64,000 bases of DNA from Streptomyces sp. DSM 110735 (GTDB taxonomy: Bacteria; Actinomycetota; Actinomycetes; Streptomycetales; Streptomycetaceae), in contig NZ_JACYHF010000008.1 of the NCBI RefSeq assembly GCF_016482685.1, positions 204,532 through 268,531 of the forward strand, given 5' to 3'. The position numbers were made by a program, and so were the translations under genes. The notes under the pieces are model-generated. The model saw only the letters and a program-made list of their open reading frames with translations, was not told the origin of the DNA and did not search any database. Within the stretch, counting starts at the first letter, position 1, and each line of letters begins with the position of its first letter. Positions 8,912-16,722 of the stretch are shown in pieces.

Positions 8912-9610
8912 TCAGCGGCCGGGACGGACCGTCAGGTCGTTGATCTCGGCGTCCCTGGGCAGATCCAGGGCGAGCAGGATGGTGTCCGCGACCGACTCGG
9001 GGTCGATGAACTTCCCCGCGTCGTACTCCTTGCCCTCCTGCTGGTGCACCTTCGCCTGCATGGGGCTGGCGGTGCGCCCGGGGTAGACGGAGGTGACCCG
9101 CACGCCGTTGCCGTGCTCCTCCTGGCGCAGGGAGTCCGCGAGAGCCTTGAGACCGTGCTTGGAGGCGGCGTACGCGGACCAGTTGGCGTGGGCGTTCAGA
9201 CCCGCGCCGGAGTTGACGAAGACGACCTGACCGCGGGCGGTGCGCAACTGGGGCAGGAAGTGCCGGGTCAGCTCGGCGGGGGCGATCAGGTTGACGTTGA
9301 GCTGGTGGCGCCAGGACTTGGGGGTGAGGTCCCCGACCTCACCGAGGTCCACGACACCGGCGATGTGCAGCAGCGAGTCGACGCGCTCCGGCAGGCTCTG
9401 GTGGGAGAAGGCCCAGGACAGCTTGTCCGGGTCGGCGAGGTCGCCGACCAAGGTGCGGGCGCCGGGGAACTCGGCGGCGAGCTCCTTGGCGCGGCCCGCG
9501 TCGCGCGCGTGCAGGACGAGTTCGTCCCCGCGCGCGTGCAGACGGCGGGCGACGGCGGCGCCGATGCCGGAACCGGCGCCGGTGATCACATGAGTAGCCA
9601 TGTCCGCCAT
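8912..9610 (-). CDS. short-chain dehydrogenase/reductase (SDR)
   Basis: A 232-residue classical SDR with the nucleotide-binding TGxxxGIG (ITGAGSGIGAAVA at 9-21), the NAG-like HIAGV segment, and the catalytic Tyr/Lys in SAYAASKHG. Its C-terminus (INDLTVRPGR) is typical of the stand-alone cytosolic group. NAD(P)-dependent oxidoreductase activity is expected but the substrate is unknown. Two in-frame ATGs are possible, at 9610 (chosen, MADMATHV) and 9601 (MATHV); neither has a clear Shine-Dalgarno. The start lies 7 bp after the stop of the LOG gene, so translation is probably coupled to it. Confidence 0.88.
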   Translation of the reverse strand: MADMATHVITGAGSGIGAAVARRLHARGDELVLHARDAGRAKELAAEFPGARTLVGDLADPDKLSWAFSHQSLPERVDSLLHIAGVVDLGEVGDLTPKSWRHQLNVNLIAPAELTRHFLPQLRTARGQVVFVNSGAGLNAHANWSAYAASKHGLKALADSLRQEEHGNGVRVTSVYPGRTASPMQAKVHQQEGKEYDAGKFIDPESVADTILLALDLPRDAEINDLTVRPGR

Positions 9611-9617
9611 GCTCGCA

Positions 9618-10157
9618 TCAGCGGGCGGCGAGGGACTCCTCCAGGTGGGCGAGCGCGGCGGCGGGCTCGGCGGCGAAGTGGACCAGCTCGGAGAGCGGGC
9701 GGGGCAGGAAGCCCTCCTCCTCCATGCGCTGGAACTGCTGCTGGAGTCCGTCGTAGAAGCCCGCCGTGTTGAGCAGGACCACCGGCTTGTCGGTGTGGCC
9801 GTGCTTCTTCAGCTCCAGGATCTCGGTGGCCTCGTCCAGGGTGCCGGTGCCGCCGACCATGATGACCACGGCGTCCGCCTTCTCCAGGAGCAGCTTCTTG
9901 CGCTCGGCGAGGGTGCTCGCGACCACCATCTCGTCGGCGCCGGGGCGCGCCACCGCCGAGAGGAACTCCACGGAGACGCCCACGAGCCTGCCTCCGGCGT
10001 CCTGCACACCGTCCGCGACGACCTTCATCAGACCGGAGTCGGAGCCGCCCCAGACGAGGGTGTGGCCGCCCTTTCCGAGCAGCTTCCCGAACTCCCGGGC
10101 GGGGCGCGTGTAGCGCTCGTCGAGGTCGGCGGCGGAGAGGAAGACACAGATATTCAT
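9618..10157 (-). CDS. LOG family protein (TIGR00730-type nucleotide phosphoribohydrolase)
   Basis: A 179-residue Rossmann-like protein of the lysine-decarboxylase-like/LOG family, which hydrolyses cytokinin riboside 5'-monophosphate or other nucleotide 5'-monophosphates. It shows the R86-K87 pair (TLAERKKLL) and the glycine motif as VGGTGTLDE (101-109), where the usual first proline of PGGxGTxxE is valine. The start is ATG 10157 (MNICVFLS), which matches the usual family N-terminus; the longer upstream open frame lies over two oppositely oriented genes. It is upstream of the SDR gene and divergent from the DUF427 gene, with only 51 bp between the start codons. Confidence 0.85.
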   Translation of the reverse strand: MNICVFLSAADLDERYTRPAREFGKLLGKGGHTLVWGGSDSGLMKVVADGVQDAGGRLVGVSVEFLSAVARPGADEMVVASTLAERKKLLLEKADAVVIMVGGTGTLDEATEILELKKHGHTDKPVVLLNTAGFYDGLQQQFQRMEEEGFLPRPLSELVHFAAEPAAALAHLEESLAAR

Positions 10158-10208
10158 GCCGCCCACGGTACGCGGGAACATAGGCGGCGCCGCCGGTGCT
10201 CTTCCGGT

Positions 10209-10532
10209 ATGGCCGATGGACACACGATCACGATCGAAAAGGGCGAGCAGCATGTGCGCGTCGTACACGACGGCCAGGTGCTCGCGGAGACCGACCGACC
10301 GCTGGTGCTGCGCGAGACGGGCTGTCCGCCGCGCTACTACCTGCCTGCCGAGGACGTCCGCCTGGATCTGCTGACGCCCTCGGAGACCCACACCGTCTGC
10401 CCGTTCAAGGGCACCGCGTCCTACTGGTCGCTGCCGGACGCGCCCGACCTGGTGTGGGCGTACCCCGATCCCAAGCCGGAGGTGGCGGAGATCCTGGACC
10501 ACTACTGCTTCTACGCGCCCGAAGTGTCCTGA
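10209..10532 (+). CDS. DUF427 domain protein
   Basis: A 107-residue protein of the DUF427 family. The hallmark segments are present: ETGCPPRYYLPAEDV, SETHTVCPFKGTASYW and the C-terminal HYCFYAPEV. The fold is a small beta-rich domain of unknown function, and the conserved Cys (CPFKG) and Tyr residues suggest a binding or catalytic pocket. Start ATG at 10209 (MADGHTITIEKG). It is divergent from the LOG gene across 51 bp and followed 75 bp later by a hydrolase gene on the same strand. Confidence 0.85.
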   Translation: MADGHTITIEKGEQHVRVVHDGQVLAETDRPLVLRETGCPPRYYLPAEDVRLDLLTPSETHTVCPFKGTASYWSLPDAPDLVWAYPDPKPEVAEILDHYCFYAPEVS

Positions 10533-10607
10533 CCTCGGGTGTGACCTAGGGCGCCGCCGCCGTGTCGTGACCGACGAGTACGGCGCGGTACGGCAGTCTC
10601 CACGGGC

Positions 10608-11399
10608 ATGGACAAGAAGACGACTTCCGCCGACGGCACCTCGCTCGCCTTCCAGGTGACCGGCGAGGGACCCACGGTGATCCTGGTGAGCGGCGCGATG
10701 TCCACCGGGGGCACGCTGGCGCCCTTGGCGCTGTCCCTCTCGGACCGGTGCAGGACCGTCGTCTACGACCGCCGGGGGCGCGGCGCGAGCGGTGACACCC
10801 CGCCGTACGCGGTGGAGCGCGAGGTGGAGGACCTGGCGGCGCTGCTGGCGGCGGTGGGCGGCGAGGCGGCGCTGTTCGGGGTGTCCTCGGGCGGTGCGCT
10901 GGTCCTTCAGGCGGCGGCGAGCGGGCTGCCGGTGACCCGGGCGGCGGTGTACGAGGTGCCGTTCGCGGACTTCCTGGCGGGCGGCGCCGAGCAGCAGGCG
11001 GTCTACGCGGCCGACCTGTCGCGTCTGCTGGAGGCGGGGCGCCTCGGGGACGCGGTGGAGCTGTTCCTGCGGCTGACCGGGCTCGCGGAGCAGATGATCC
11101 AGCGGGCCCGGCAGTCCCCGATGTGGCCCGGCATGGAGGCGGTCGCGCCGAGCCTCGCCCATGACGCGGCGGTGCTGGGCGACGGGCTGCTGCCCCTCGC
11201 GCGGCTGGCGGCGATCCCGGTGCCGGTCCTGTCGGTGGCGGGCGGGATGAGCCCTGCCTGGATGCGGGAGGCTGCCCTCGCGGTCGCGGAGGCGGCGGCG
11301 GACGGCACGTATCTGGAGCTGGCGGGCCAGACCCACATGATCGAACCGGCCGCCCTGGCACCGGTGCTGGCGGCTTTCTTCACGGACTTCGCGGAGTGA
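10608..11399 (+). CDS. alpha/beta hydrolase
   Basis: A 263-residue alpha/beta hydrolase with the oxyanion region VILVSGAM, the core VYDRRGRGASGD, the nucleophile elbow G-V-S93-S-G and a C-terminal histidine in GQTHMIEP. No signal peptide is seen, so it acts in the cytoplasm. The cap region (about residues 110-200) is short and the substrate cannot be inferred. The ATG at 10608 has no strong ribosome binding site in view. The gene ends 36 bp before mnmA, which is convergent. Confidence 0.85.
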   Translation: MDKKTTSADGTSLAFQVTGEGPTVILVSGAMSTGGTLAPLALSLSDRCRTVVYDRRGRGASGDTPPYAVEREVEDLAALLAAVGGEAALFGVSSGGALVLQAAASGLPVTRAAVYEVPFADFLAGGAEQQAVYAADLSRLLEAGRLGDAVELFLRLTGLAEQMIQRARQSPMWPGMEAVAPSLAHDAAVLGDGLLPLARLAAIPVPVLSVAGGMSPAWMREAALAVAEAAADGTYLELAGQTHMIEPAALAPVLAAFFTDFAE

Positions 11400-11435
11400 C
11401 GCGGGCCGCCCGGACACGGCCCGCTCCGGACGCGG

Positions 11436-12560
11436 TCAGACCGTCGCGGCCGCCGCCCGCGTCGTCGCGGCGATGGTCGCCGAGCCCACCACGCGCGTGC
11501 CGTCGTACAGCACGATCGCCTGGCCGGGGGCGACGCCGCGCACCGGCTCGGTGAAGGTGACGCGCAGCTCGCCGTCCACCAGTTCGGCGGCGACCTCGGT
11601 CTCGCCGCCGTGGGCGCGCAACTGGGCGGTGTAGGTGCCGGGACCCTCGGGGGCGGCGCCGCACCAGCGGGGCTTGATCGCGGTGAGCGCGGTGACGTCC
11701 AGGGCGGCGGCAGGACCGACCGTGACGGTGTTGGTCACCGGGGAGATGTCCAGGACGTAGCGCGGCTTGCCGTCGGGGGCGGGGGTGCCGAGGCGCAGTC
11801 CCTTGCGCTGGCCGATGGTGTAGCCGTAGGCGCCCTCGTGGGTGCCGAGGCGGTTGCCGTCCTCGTCCACGATGTCGCCCTCGGCCTTGCCGAGCCGCTG
11901 GGCGAGGAAGCCCTGGGTGTCGCCGTCGGCGATGAAGCAGATGTCGTGCGAGTCGGGCTTCTTGGCGACGGCGAGTCCCCGGCGCTCCGCCTCGGCGCGG
12001 ATCTCGTCCTTGGTGGTGACGGTGTCGCCGAGCGGGAAGAGGGCGTGCGCGAGCTGGCGGTCGTCCAGGACGCCGAGGACGTACGACTGGTCCTTGGCCA
12101 TGTCGGAGGCGCGGTGCAGCTCGCGGGTGCCGTCCTCGCGGACGATCACCTGGGCGTAGTGGCCGGTGCAGACCGCGTCGAAGCCGAGCGCGAGCGCCTT
12201 GTCGAGGAGCGCGGCGAACTTGATCTTCTCGTTGCAGCGCAGGCAGGGGTTGGGGGTGCGTCCCGCCTCGTACTCCGCGATGAAGTCCTCGACCACGTCC
12301 TCGCGGAAGCGGTCGGCGAGGTCCCAGACGTAGAAGGGGATGCCGATGACGTCGGCGGCGCGGCGGGCGTCGCGGGAGTCTTCGATGGTGCAGCAGCCCC
12401 GCGCTCCGGTCCGGAAGGACTGCGGGTTCGCGGAGAGCGCGAGGTGGACGCCGGTCACGTCGTGCCCGGCTTCCGCGGCGCGCGCGGCGGCGACGGCGGA
12501 GTCGACACCGCCGGACATGGCGGCGAGGACGCGGAGGGGGCGCTGCGGGGTCTCAGTCAT
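11436..12560 (-). CDS. mnmA: tRNA-uridine 2-sulfurtransferase
   Basis: MnmA makes 2-thiouridine at the wobble position (U34) of Lys, Glu and Gln tRNAs using ATP and a persulfide. The 374-residue protein has the PP-loop SGGVDS (16-21), the first catalytic cysteine C106 in NPCLRCN, the second C208 in SHDICFI, and the conserved GQRKGL and RAHGG motifs of the C-terminal beta barrel. Start ATG at 12560. It is downstream of, and on the same strand as, a cysteine desulfurase (13081-14250), with a degenerate toxin-antitoxin remnant between them. The desulfurase is the likely sulfur donor, as in YrvO-MnmA of Bacillus. Confidence 0.96.
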   Translation of the reverse strand: MTETPQRPLRVLAAMSGGVDSAVAAARAAEAGHDVTGVHLALSANPQSFRTGARGCCTIEDSRDARRAADVIGIPFYVWDLADRFREDVVEDFIAEYEAGRTPNPCLRCNEKIKFAALLDKALALGFDAVCTGHYAQVIVREDGTRELHRASDMAKDQSYVLGVLDDRQLAHALFPLGDTVTTKDEIRAEAERRGLAVAKKPDSHDICFIADGDTQGFLAQRLGKAEGDIVDEDGNRLGTHEGAYGYTIGQRKGLRLGTPAPDGKPRYVLDISPVTNTVTVGPAAALDVTALTAIKPRWCGAAPEGPGTYTAQLRAHGGETEVAAELVDGELRVTFTEPVRGVAPGQAIVLYDGTRVVGSATIAATTRAAAATV

Positions 12561-12587
12561 AACGGTTCCAGGGTACGGGGGCGCGGT

Positions 12588-12776
12588 TCAGTGGTCGCGC
12601 ACGTTTCGTTCGCGCAGCTCCGTGACCACACGGGCCACGGTGGTGAAGTCCTCGTCCAGATGCAGGACGGTCAGGTCGTGGTGCACGGCGGTGGCGCAGA
12701 CCAGCAGGTCAGGTGCGTTTCGACGCGGGTGCGACAGAAAGCGGAGCGGGTCACCGAGCGGTCTCCCGACGGGCAC
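12588..12776 (-). pseudogene. VapC-type PIN toxin, C-terminal remnant
   Basis: Only the last third of a PIN-domain toxin is recognisable: residues PDLLVCATAVHHDLTVLHLDEDFTTV match the C-terminal half of VapC, including the Asp of PDLL and the LHxDxDF motif. The N-terminal part with the first acidic residues is missing; the frame instead opens inside the upstream antitoxin gene in another phase (MPVGRPLGD). A deletion of about 250 bp relative to an intact vapC would explain it. A nuclease active site cannot form from this fragment. Confidence 0.7.
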
Positions 12777-12984
12777 GTTTCGCCATCGCGCGGATCTGAG
12801 CGGCAGCGTCGACCTCCCCGCGCCTACCGCGTTCGGCCAGGGACTCGGCCGCCTTGAGGCGCTCCGCGCGCTGCACGTACTCGCGCAAAGCCCTGTTGAC
12901 GGTTTCCTTCTTCGTCGTGGTTCCCATCAACCTCATGGCCTCGGCCAGTGCCTTGTCGTCCAGGTCGATCCGCGTGACGGTAAT
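12751..12984 (-). CDS. VapB-type antitoxin, possibly ATT-initiated or decayed
   Basis: The product, with core TTTKKETVNRALREYV and leading TRIDLDDKALAEAMRLMG, is a typical VapB antitoxin that would bind the neighbouring VapC. Reading upstream of the ATG at 12936 keeps the family-conserved N-terminus in frame back to a TGA at 13009-13011, but there is no ATG or GTG before the conserved TRIDLDD. The only plausible start with a ribosome binding site (GCGAGGTGGG) is ATT at 12982-12984. Either this is a rare start codon or the start has been lost by mutation. Together with the truncated toxin, it looks like a dying module inserted between mnmA and its sulfur donor gene. Confidence 0.65.
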   Translation of the reverse strand: MTVTRIDLDDKALAEAMRLMGTTTKKETVNRALREYVQRAERLKAAESLAERGRRGEVDAAAQIRAMAKRARRETAR

Positions 12985-13080
12985 AACCCACCTCGCTGGG
13001 ATGTGCGGTCATCTGTACGGGGGAAGCATGCCTCACTGACATCGTGGGGTGCCCGCTCGGCCGAGCACCCCGGAGATCCC

Positions 13081-14250
13081 TCAGGTCAGCCCCGCCGCCC
13101 GCGCCCGCTCCACCGCCGGTCCGATCGCCTTGGCGACCGCCTCCACGTCCTCGTCGGTGGAGGTGTGGCCGAGCGAGAAGCGCAGGGTGCCGCGGGCGAG
13201 GTCGGGGTCGGTGCCGGTGGCGAGGAGGACGTGGCTGGGCTGGGCGACGCCCGCCGTGCAGGCGGAGCCGGTGGAGCACTCGATGCCCTGCGCGTCGAGC
13301 AGCAGGAGCAGGGAGTCGCCCTCGCAGCCGGGGAAGGTGAAGTGGGCGTTGGCGGGCAGCCTGCCGCCGGGCGCGGGGTCGCCGCCGAGGATCGCGTCGG
13401 GGACGGCGGTGAGGACGGCGTCCACGAGCCGGTCGCGCAGGGCGCCGATCTCGCGGGCGAACCGCTCCTGGTGCTCGGCGGCGAGACGTCCGGCGACCGC
13501 GAAGGAGGCGACGGCGGGCACGTCGAGCGTGCCGGAGCGGACATGGCGCTCCTGCCCACCGCCGTGCAGCACGGGGACGGGGCTGTGCTCGCGCCCGAGG
13601 ACCAGCGCGCCGATGCCGTAAGGACCACCGATCTTGTGCCCGGAGACGGTCATCGCGGCGAGCCCGGAGGCGGCGAAGTCGACCGGTACCTGTCCGAACG
13701 CCTGGACCGCGTCGGCGTGCAGCGGGATGCCGAACTCGGCGGCGACGTCGGCCAGTTCGCGGACCGGCATGATCGTGCCGATCTCGTTGTTGGCCCACAT
13801 CACGGTGGCCAGGGCGACGTCGGCGGGGTTGCGGGCGATGGCAGCGCGCAGCGCCTCGGGGCTCACCCGGCCGTAGCGGTCCACGGGGAGGTACTCGACG
13901 ACGGCGCCCTCGTGCTCGCCCAGCCAGTGCACGGCGTCGAGGACGGCGTGGTGCTCGACGGGACTGGACAGGACGCGGACACGCGCGGGGTCGGCGGCGC
14001 GGCGGGACCAGTACAGGCCCTTGACCGCGAGGTTGTCGGCCTCGGTGCCGCCGGAGGTGAGGACGATCTCGCTCGGGCGGGCGCCCAGCGCCTCGGCGAG
14101 GGTTTCGCGGGACTCCTCGACCGTGCGGCGGGCCCGGCGGCCGGAGGCGTGCAGCGAGGACGCGTTGCCGGTGACGCCCAGGCGGGCGGTCAGCGCCTCC
14201 GCGGCCTCGGGGAGCATCGGGGTCGTGGCGGCGTGGTCGAGGTAAGCCAT
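13081..14250 (-). CDS. cysteine desulfurase (NifS/IscS family)
   Basis: A 389-residue PLP enzyme that takes sulfur from L-cysteine to form a protein persulfide. The sequence starts MAYLDHAATTPM, has the PLP lysine K206 in SGHKIGGPYGIGAL and the active-site cysteine C331 in STGSACTAGVAQPSH. The start at ATG 14250 matches the family N-terminus; an open extension upstream lacks a start signal. Context next to mnmA suggests it feeds sulfur to tRNA 2-thiolation, although it may also serve Fe-S assembly. TAGAAT lies 10 bp upstream of the ATG with no clear Shine-Dalgarno, so a near-leaderless transcript is possible. Confidence 0.93.
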   Translation of the reverse strand: MAYLDHAATTPMLPEAAEALTARLGVTGNASSLHASGRRARRTVEESRETLAEALGARPSEIVLTSGGTEADNLAVKGLYWSRRAADPARVRVLSSPVEHHAVLDAVHWLGEHEGAVVEYLPVDRYGRVSPEALRAAIARNPADVALATVMWANNEIGTIMPVRELADVAAEFGIPLHADAVQAFGQVPVDFAASGLAAMTVSGHKIGGPYGIGALVLGREHSPVPVLHGGGQERHVRSGTLDVPAVASFAVAGRLAAEHQERFAREIGALRDRLVDAVLTAVPDAILGGDPAPGGRLPANAHFTFPGCEGDSLLLLLDAQGIECSTGSACTAGVAQPSHVLLATGTDPDLARGTLRFSLGHTSTDEDVEAVAKAIGPAVERARAAGLT

Positions 14251-14305
14251 GGTGACGCCGATTCTACGGCGGCCGGGACCCCGCCCTTCGGGCGGCGGGC
14301 CCGCG

Positions 14306-14335
14306 GGCACCGGCCGGGGTTCCCGGACCGGTGCC
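14306..14335 (-). terminator. hairpin terminator between the DUF4190-like gene and the cysteine desulfurase
   Basis: GGCACCGG then CCGGG (14306-14318) pairs with CCCGG-A-CCGGTGCC (14322-14335) around a GTT-type loop, giving a 13-bp stem with a single bulged A. It is 42 bp past the stop codon of the upstream minus-strand gene. A smaller CCGCCC-TTC-GGGCGG hairpin follows at 14281-14295. Confidence 0.65.
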
Positions 14336-14377
14336 ACCGGCTCCCGGATGCCGGGCGCCACAGGCTCACGCCGGGCG

Positions 14378-14656
14378 TCACAGGCTCCAGGACACCGTGT
14401 GGGACATCTGCATGGCGACGACCAGGACCACCAGGTCGGCCACGCCCAGCGCCATGCCGAGCCAGGCGCGCCCCGGGCGGGAGGTGCCGCGCCACAGGGC
14501 CACGGCGGCCAGCACGACGGAGACCGGGCCGAGGACGAGGTTGAGGGCGAGCAGCCCGAGAAGGCCGAGGACGAAGGAGGCCACCGCCATGCCGTCGGCG
14601 TCCCGGGTGCGCGGGGCTGCCTCGGCGGGTCGGACGGCCGGTGCGGTGAGTCGCAT
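14378..14656 (-). CDS. DUF4190-like small membrane protein
   Basis: A 92-residue protein with a short hydrophilic N-terminus (about 22 residues) and two hydrophobic segments (about 23-52 and 67-82) separated by LWRGTSRPGRAWLG. The pattern DGMAVASFVLGLLG is characteristic of DUF4190 proteins, which are common small actinobacterial membrane proteins of unknown role. The ATG at 14656 is preceded by TAGGAGCTGAGCACC. It is 32 bp downstream of another tiny membrane gene and both are divergent from a TetR regulator, so they probably form its target operon. Confidence 0.7.
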   Translation of the reverse strand: MRLTAPAVRPAEAAPRTRDADGMAVASFVLGLLGLLALNLVLGPVSVVLAAVALWRGTSRPGRAWLGMALGVADLVVLVVAMQMSHTVSWSL

Positions 14657-14688
14657 GGTGCTCAGCTCCTACGGATCGTGACGGACGG

Positions 14689-14856
14689 TCAGTCGGCGGA
14701 GTGGTGGCGCCTGCGGCCGTGGTACTCGCGGAGCGCGAAGACGCCGAGCCAGGCGGCGATGAGGACGGCGACGGCCGCGGTGACGGGCAGCGGCGCGTGG
14801 GCGACGGTGCCGAGGACGACACCGAGCAGCATCAGCGCGGCGACGAGGAACAGCAT
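14689..14856 (-). CDS. small membrane protein of 55 residues
   Basis: The frame from ATG 14856 to TGA 14689 encodes MLFLVAALMLLGVVLGTVAH followed by a second hydrophobic stretch (APLPVTAAVAVLIAAWLGVF) and a basic, His-rich tail (YHGRRRHHSAD). It therefore looks like a two-helix membrane miniprotein. A GGAGGGGGG stretch lies upstream. It is the first gene after the operator region shared with the TetR gene at 14976 and is followed 32 bp later by the DUF4190-like gene. Codon use is the same as the neighbours. Function is unknown. Confidence 0.65.
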   Translation of the reverse strand: MLFLVAALMLLGVVLGTVAHAPLPVTAAVAVLIAAWLGVFALREYHGRRRHHSAD

Positions 14857-14883
14857 GGGATCAGATCCCCCCTCCGAGTCTGG

Positions 14884-14969
14884 GTGAACAGTTGTAGTAA
14901 CAGTTGTTCACTGACACCGAGTCTAGCGCGCCGTACGACTTTTCAAATAGAGAGAACAGTTGTTAACTG
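14884..14969. promoter_or_regulatory. operator cluster between the small membrane operon and a TetR gene
   Basis: The interval has an exact inverted repeat GTGAACA-N14-TGTTCAC (14884-14890 and 14905-14911) and three copies of AACAGTTGT (14887, 14899 and 14955). The last copy sits in a second dyad, CAGTT-GTT-AACTG (14957-14969), 6 bp before the TetR start codon. Occupancy would block both divergent units. That the adjacent TetR protein binds here is inferred. Confidence 0.72.
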
Positions 14970-14975
14970 GATGAC

Positions 14976-15602
14976 ATGAGTCACACGCTCGGCGCCCGGC
15001 AGGCCCAGAAGCAGCGGACCCGTCAGGCGTTCCTGGACGCGGCGCTCACCCTGCTGGAGGAGCAGAGCCTGAGCAGTCTGGGGCTGCGCGAGGTGACCCG
15101 GGCCGTCGGTGTGGCGCCGACCGCCTTCTACCGGCACTTCCGCTCCACCGCCGACCTCGGTGTCGCCCTGGTCGGCGAGGCGCTCGGCAGCCTGCACCCG
15201 ATGGTGCGCCCGACGGTCGCCGCCGGGGACGACAGCGAGGAACGCATCCGCCGCGCCGTCGAGTTGATCGCCCACCACGTGGACACCTATCCCGCGCACG
15301 TCCGCTTCATCGCACGCGAGCGGCACGGCGGGGTGAAGGCGGTGCGCGAGGCGATCCAGGCCGAACTGGCGCGGTTCGCCGAGGAGGTGGGCGCCGAACT
15401 GGCCACCGACGAGCAGACGGAGGGCTGGGCCGACGCCGATGTGCTGATGCTCGCCCACCTCTATGTGGACCAGATGCTCATCACCGCCTCCCTGTTCCTG
15501 GAGTCCCAGGACGGACCGCCCGGCGAGCGCGAGCGCGTGGCACGGCTCGCCACCCAGCAGTTGCGGCTCATCTCCCGGGGCAGCAGGCACTGGCTGGACT
15601 GA
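14976..15602 (+). CDS. TetR family regulator, FabR-like
   Basis: A 208-residue TetR protein. The helix-turn-helix is LGLREVTRAVGVAPTAFYRH (about residues 36-55), and the N-terminal arm RQAQKQRTRQAFLDAAL and the ligand domain with YPAHVRFIARERHGG resemble the FabR/DesT type that senses membrane lipids, so a link with membrane homeostasis is possible. Start ATG 14976 lies directly behind the AACAGTTGT operator; no Shine-Dalgarno is evident. It is divergent from two small membrane protein genes, its probable targets, and convergent with the WYL regulator (16-bp gap). Confidence 0.87.
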   Translation: MSHTLGARQAQKQRTRQAFLDAALTLLEEQSLSSLGLREVTRAVGVAPTAFYRHFRSTADLGVALVGEALGSLHPMVRPTVAAGDDSEERIRRAVELIAHHVDTYPAHVRFIARERHGGVKAVREAIQAELARFAEEVGAELATDEQTEGWADADVLMLAHLYVDQMLITASLFLESQDGPPGERERVARLATQQLRLISRGSRHWLD

Positions 15603-15618
15603 AGAGGCTCAACTCCTC

Positions 15619-16593
15619 CTACAGCGAGACCTGTTCGCCGTACAGCTCCAGCACGGAGCGCGCGCCGCGCAGGAGTTCGTCCCGCGCCTCGGGCGGGTCC
15701 AGGATCTGCACCTGGTCGGAGAAGCCCAGGAGTTGGCGCACCGCACGCAGCACCGGATAGGTCAGCCGGGCGGTGACCCACTCCTCCTCCCCCGCGTCCG
15801 GCGGGAGTTCGGCGAGCTGCGCTCCCGCGATGCGCCGGAAGAGGTCCAGGCGTTCACGGCGCACCCGCACGGTCACGTCGATCGCGCCGTCCGGACGGTC
15901 CTCCACCTGACGGCGCAACACCTCCCAGACATCGGCCAGTTCGACGCCCGTCCGGCGCCGCACGGGGTCGTCGAGGAGGCGGGCGGCGGCCACCCGGTCC
16001 GCGCGGAAGAGCCGCGGGGTGGCACGCCGGTCCGCGACCAGGTACCAGACGCCCGCCTTGGCGACCAGCCCGTAGGGGTCCACCGTGTAGGTGCGCGGCT
16101 CCCGCTGCCCGCTGTGCCGGTAGCGCAGCCGCAGCCGCCGGTCGCGGAACACCGCCTCGCGCAGCACCTCCAGATCGAGCGCCGCCCGCGGTCCGCCGCG
16201 CCAGCGCGTGGCGTCGACCAGGACGCGGCGGCTGGCCAGTTCGGCGGCGGGGCGGTGCGGTTCGGGCAGCGCGGCCATCACCTTGCGCAGCGCCGAGCCG
16301 AGGGCGGCGTCCAGACCGAGCGCCGCGTGCGCGCCCTCGGCGGCCAGGATGAACAGCGCGCGGGACTCGTCGGCGGTGAGCCCGGTGACGTCCGTACGGA
16401 AGCCCGCGAGCAGCGCGATGCCGCCGTGCCGCCCGCGCTCGGCGTACACCGGGACCCCGGCGGCGGACAGCGCCTCCACGTCCCGGTACACCGTGCGCAC
16501 CGACACCTCCAGACGGGCGGCGAGTTCCCGCGCGGGCACCCGCCCCCGGGTCTGGAGGAGCAGCAGGATCGACAGCAGCCGGTCGGACTTCAC
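15619..16593 (-). CDS. WYL-domain transcriptional regulator (YafY/DeoR-like)
   Basis: A 324-residue regulator with an N-terminal winged helix (RLLSILLLLQTRGRVPAREL then SVRTVYRDVEALS, residues about 5-52) followed by a WYL domain (about 130-200, KAGVWYLVADR) and a C-terminal WCX-like region. The chosen start is GTG 16593 (VKSDRLLSI), which matches the family; the frame is open to 16629. It is divergent from a TIGR03086-type gene over 129 bp that includes the dyad TGACGGAATCTGTCA, presumably its operator. Many such regulators control one adjacent gene and themselves. Confidence 0.85.
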   Translation of the reverse strand: MKSDRLLSILLLLQTRGRVPARELAARLEVSVRTVYRDVEALSAAGVPVYAERGRHGGIALLAGFRTDVTGLTADESRALFILAAEGAHAALGLDAALGSALRKVMAALPEPHRPAAELASRRVLVDATRWRGGPRAALDLEVLREAVFRDRRLRLRYRHSGQREPRTYTVDPYGLVAKAGVWYLVADRRATPRLFRADRVAAARLLDDPVRRRTGVELADVWEVLRRQVEDRPDGAIDVTVRVRRERLDLFRRIAGAQLAELPPDAGEEEWVTARLTYPVLRAVRQLLGFSDQVQILDPPEARDELLRGARSVLELYGEQVSL

Positions 16594-16633
16594 GTGCCCA
16601 GGATTGCGCCGACCGGGGGACGCGCACAAATGT

Positions 16634-16648
16634 TGACGGAATCTGTCA
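16634..16648. promoter_or_regulatory. probable operator of the WYL regulator
   Basis: TGACGGAATCTGTCA is a dyad of the form TGACnGAwTCnGTCA centred between the two divergent genes, 41 bp from the regulator start and 75 bp from the divergent gene. Similar TGACA...TGTCA dyads are common in YafY-type divergons, by memory. Confidence 0.6.
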
Positions 16649-16722
16649 GGTTTTCCGCCGATGCTCGCTCCACCGGCTCACGCGCCCCCGATCCAGGGGC
16701 CGATCAACGGAGAGGCACCACC

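Noticed and set aside
12588..12776. Functional VapC toxin
   Set aside because: The N-terminal two thirds and several catalytic acids are missing, so it cannot be an active PIN nuclease.
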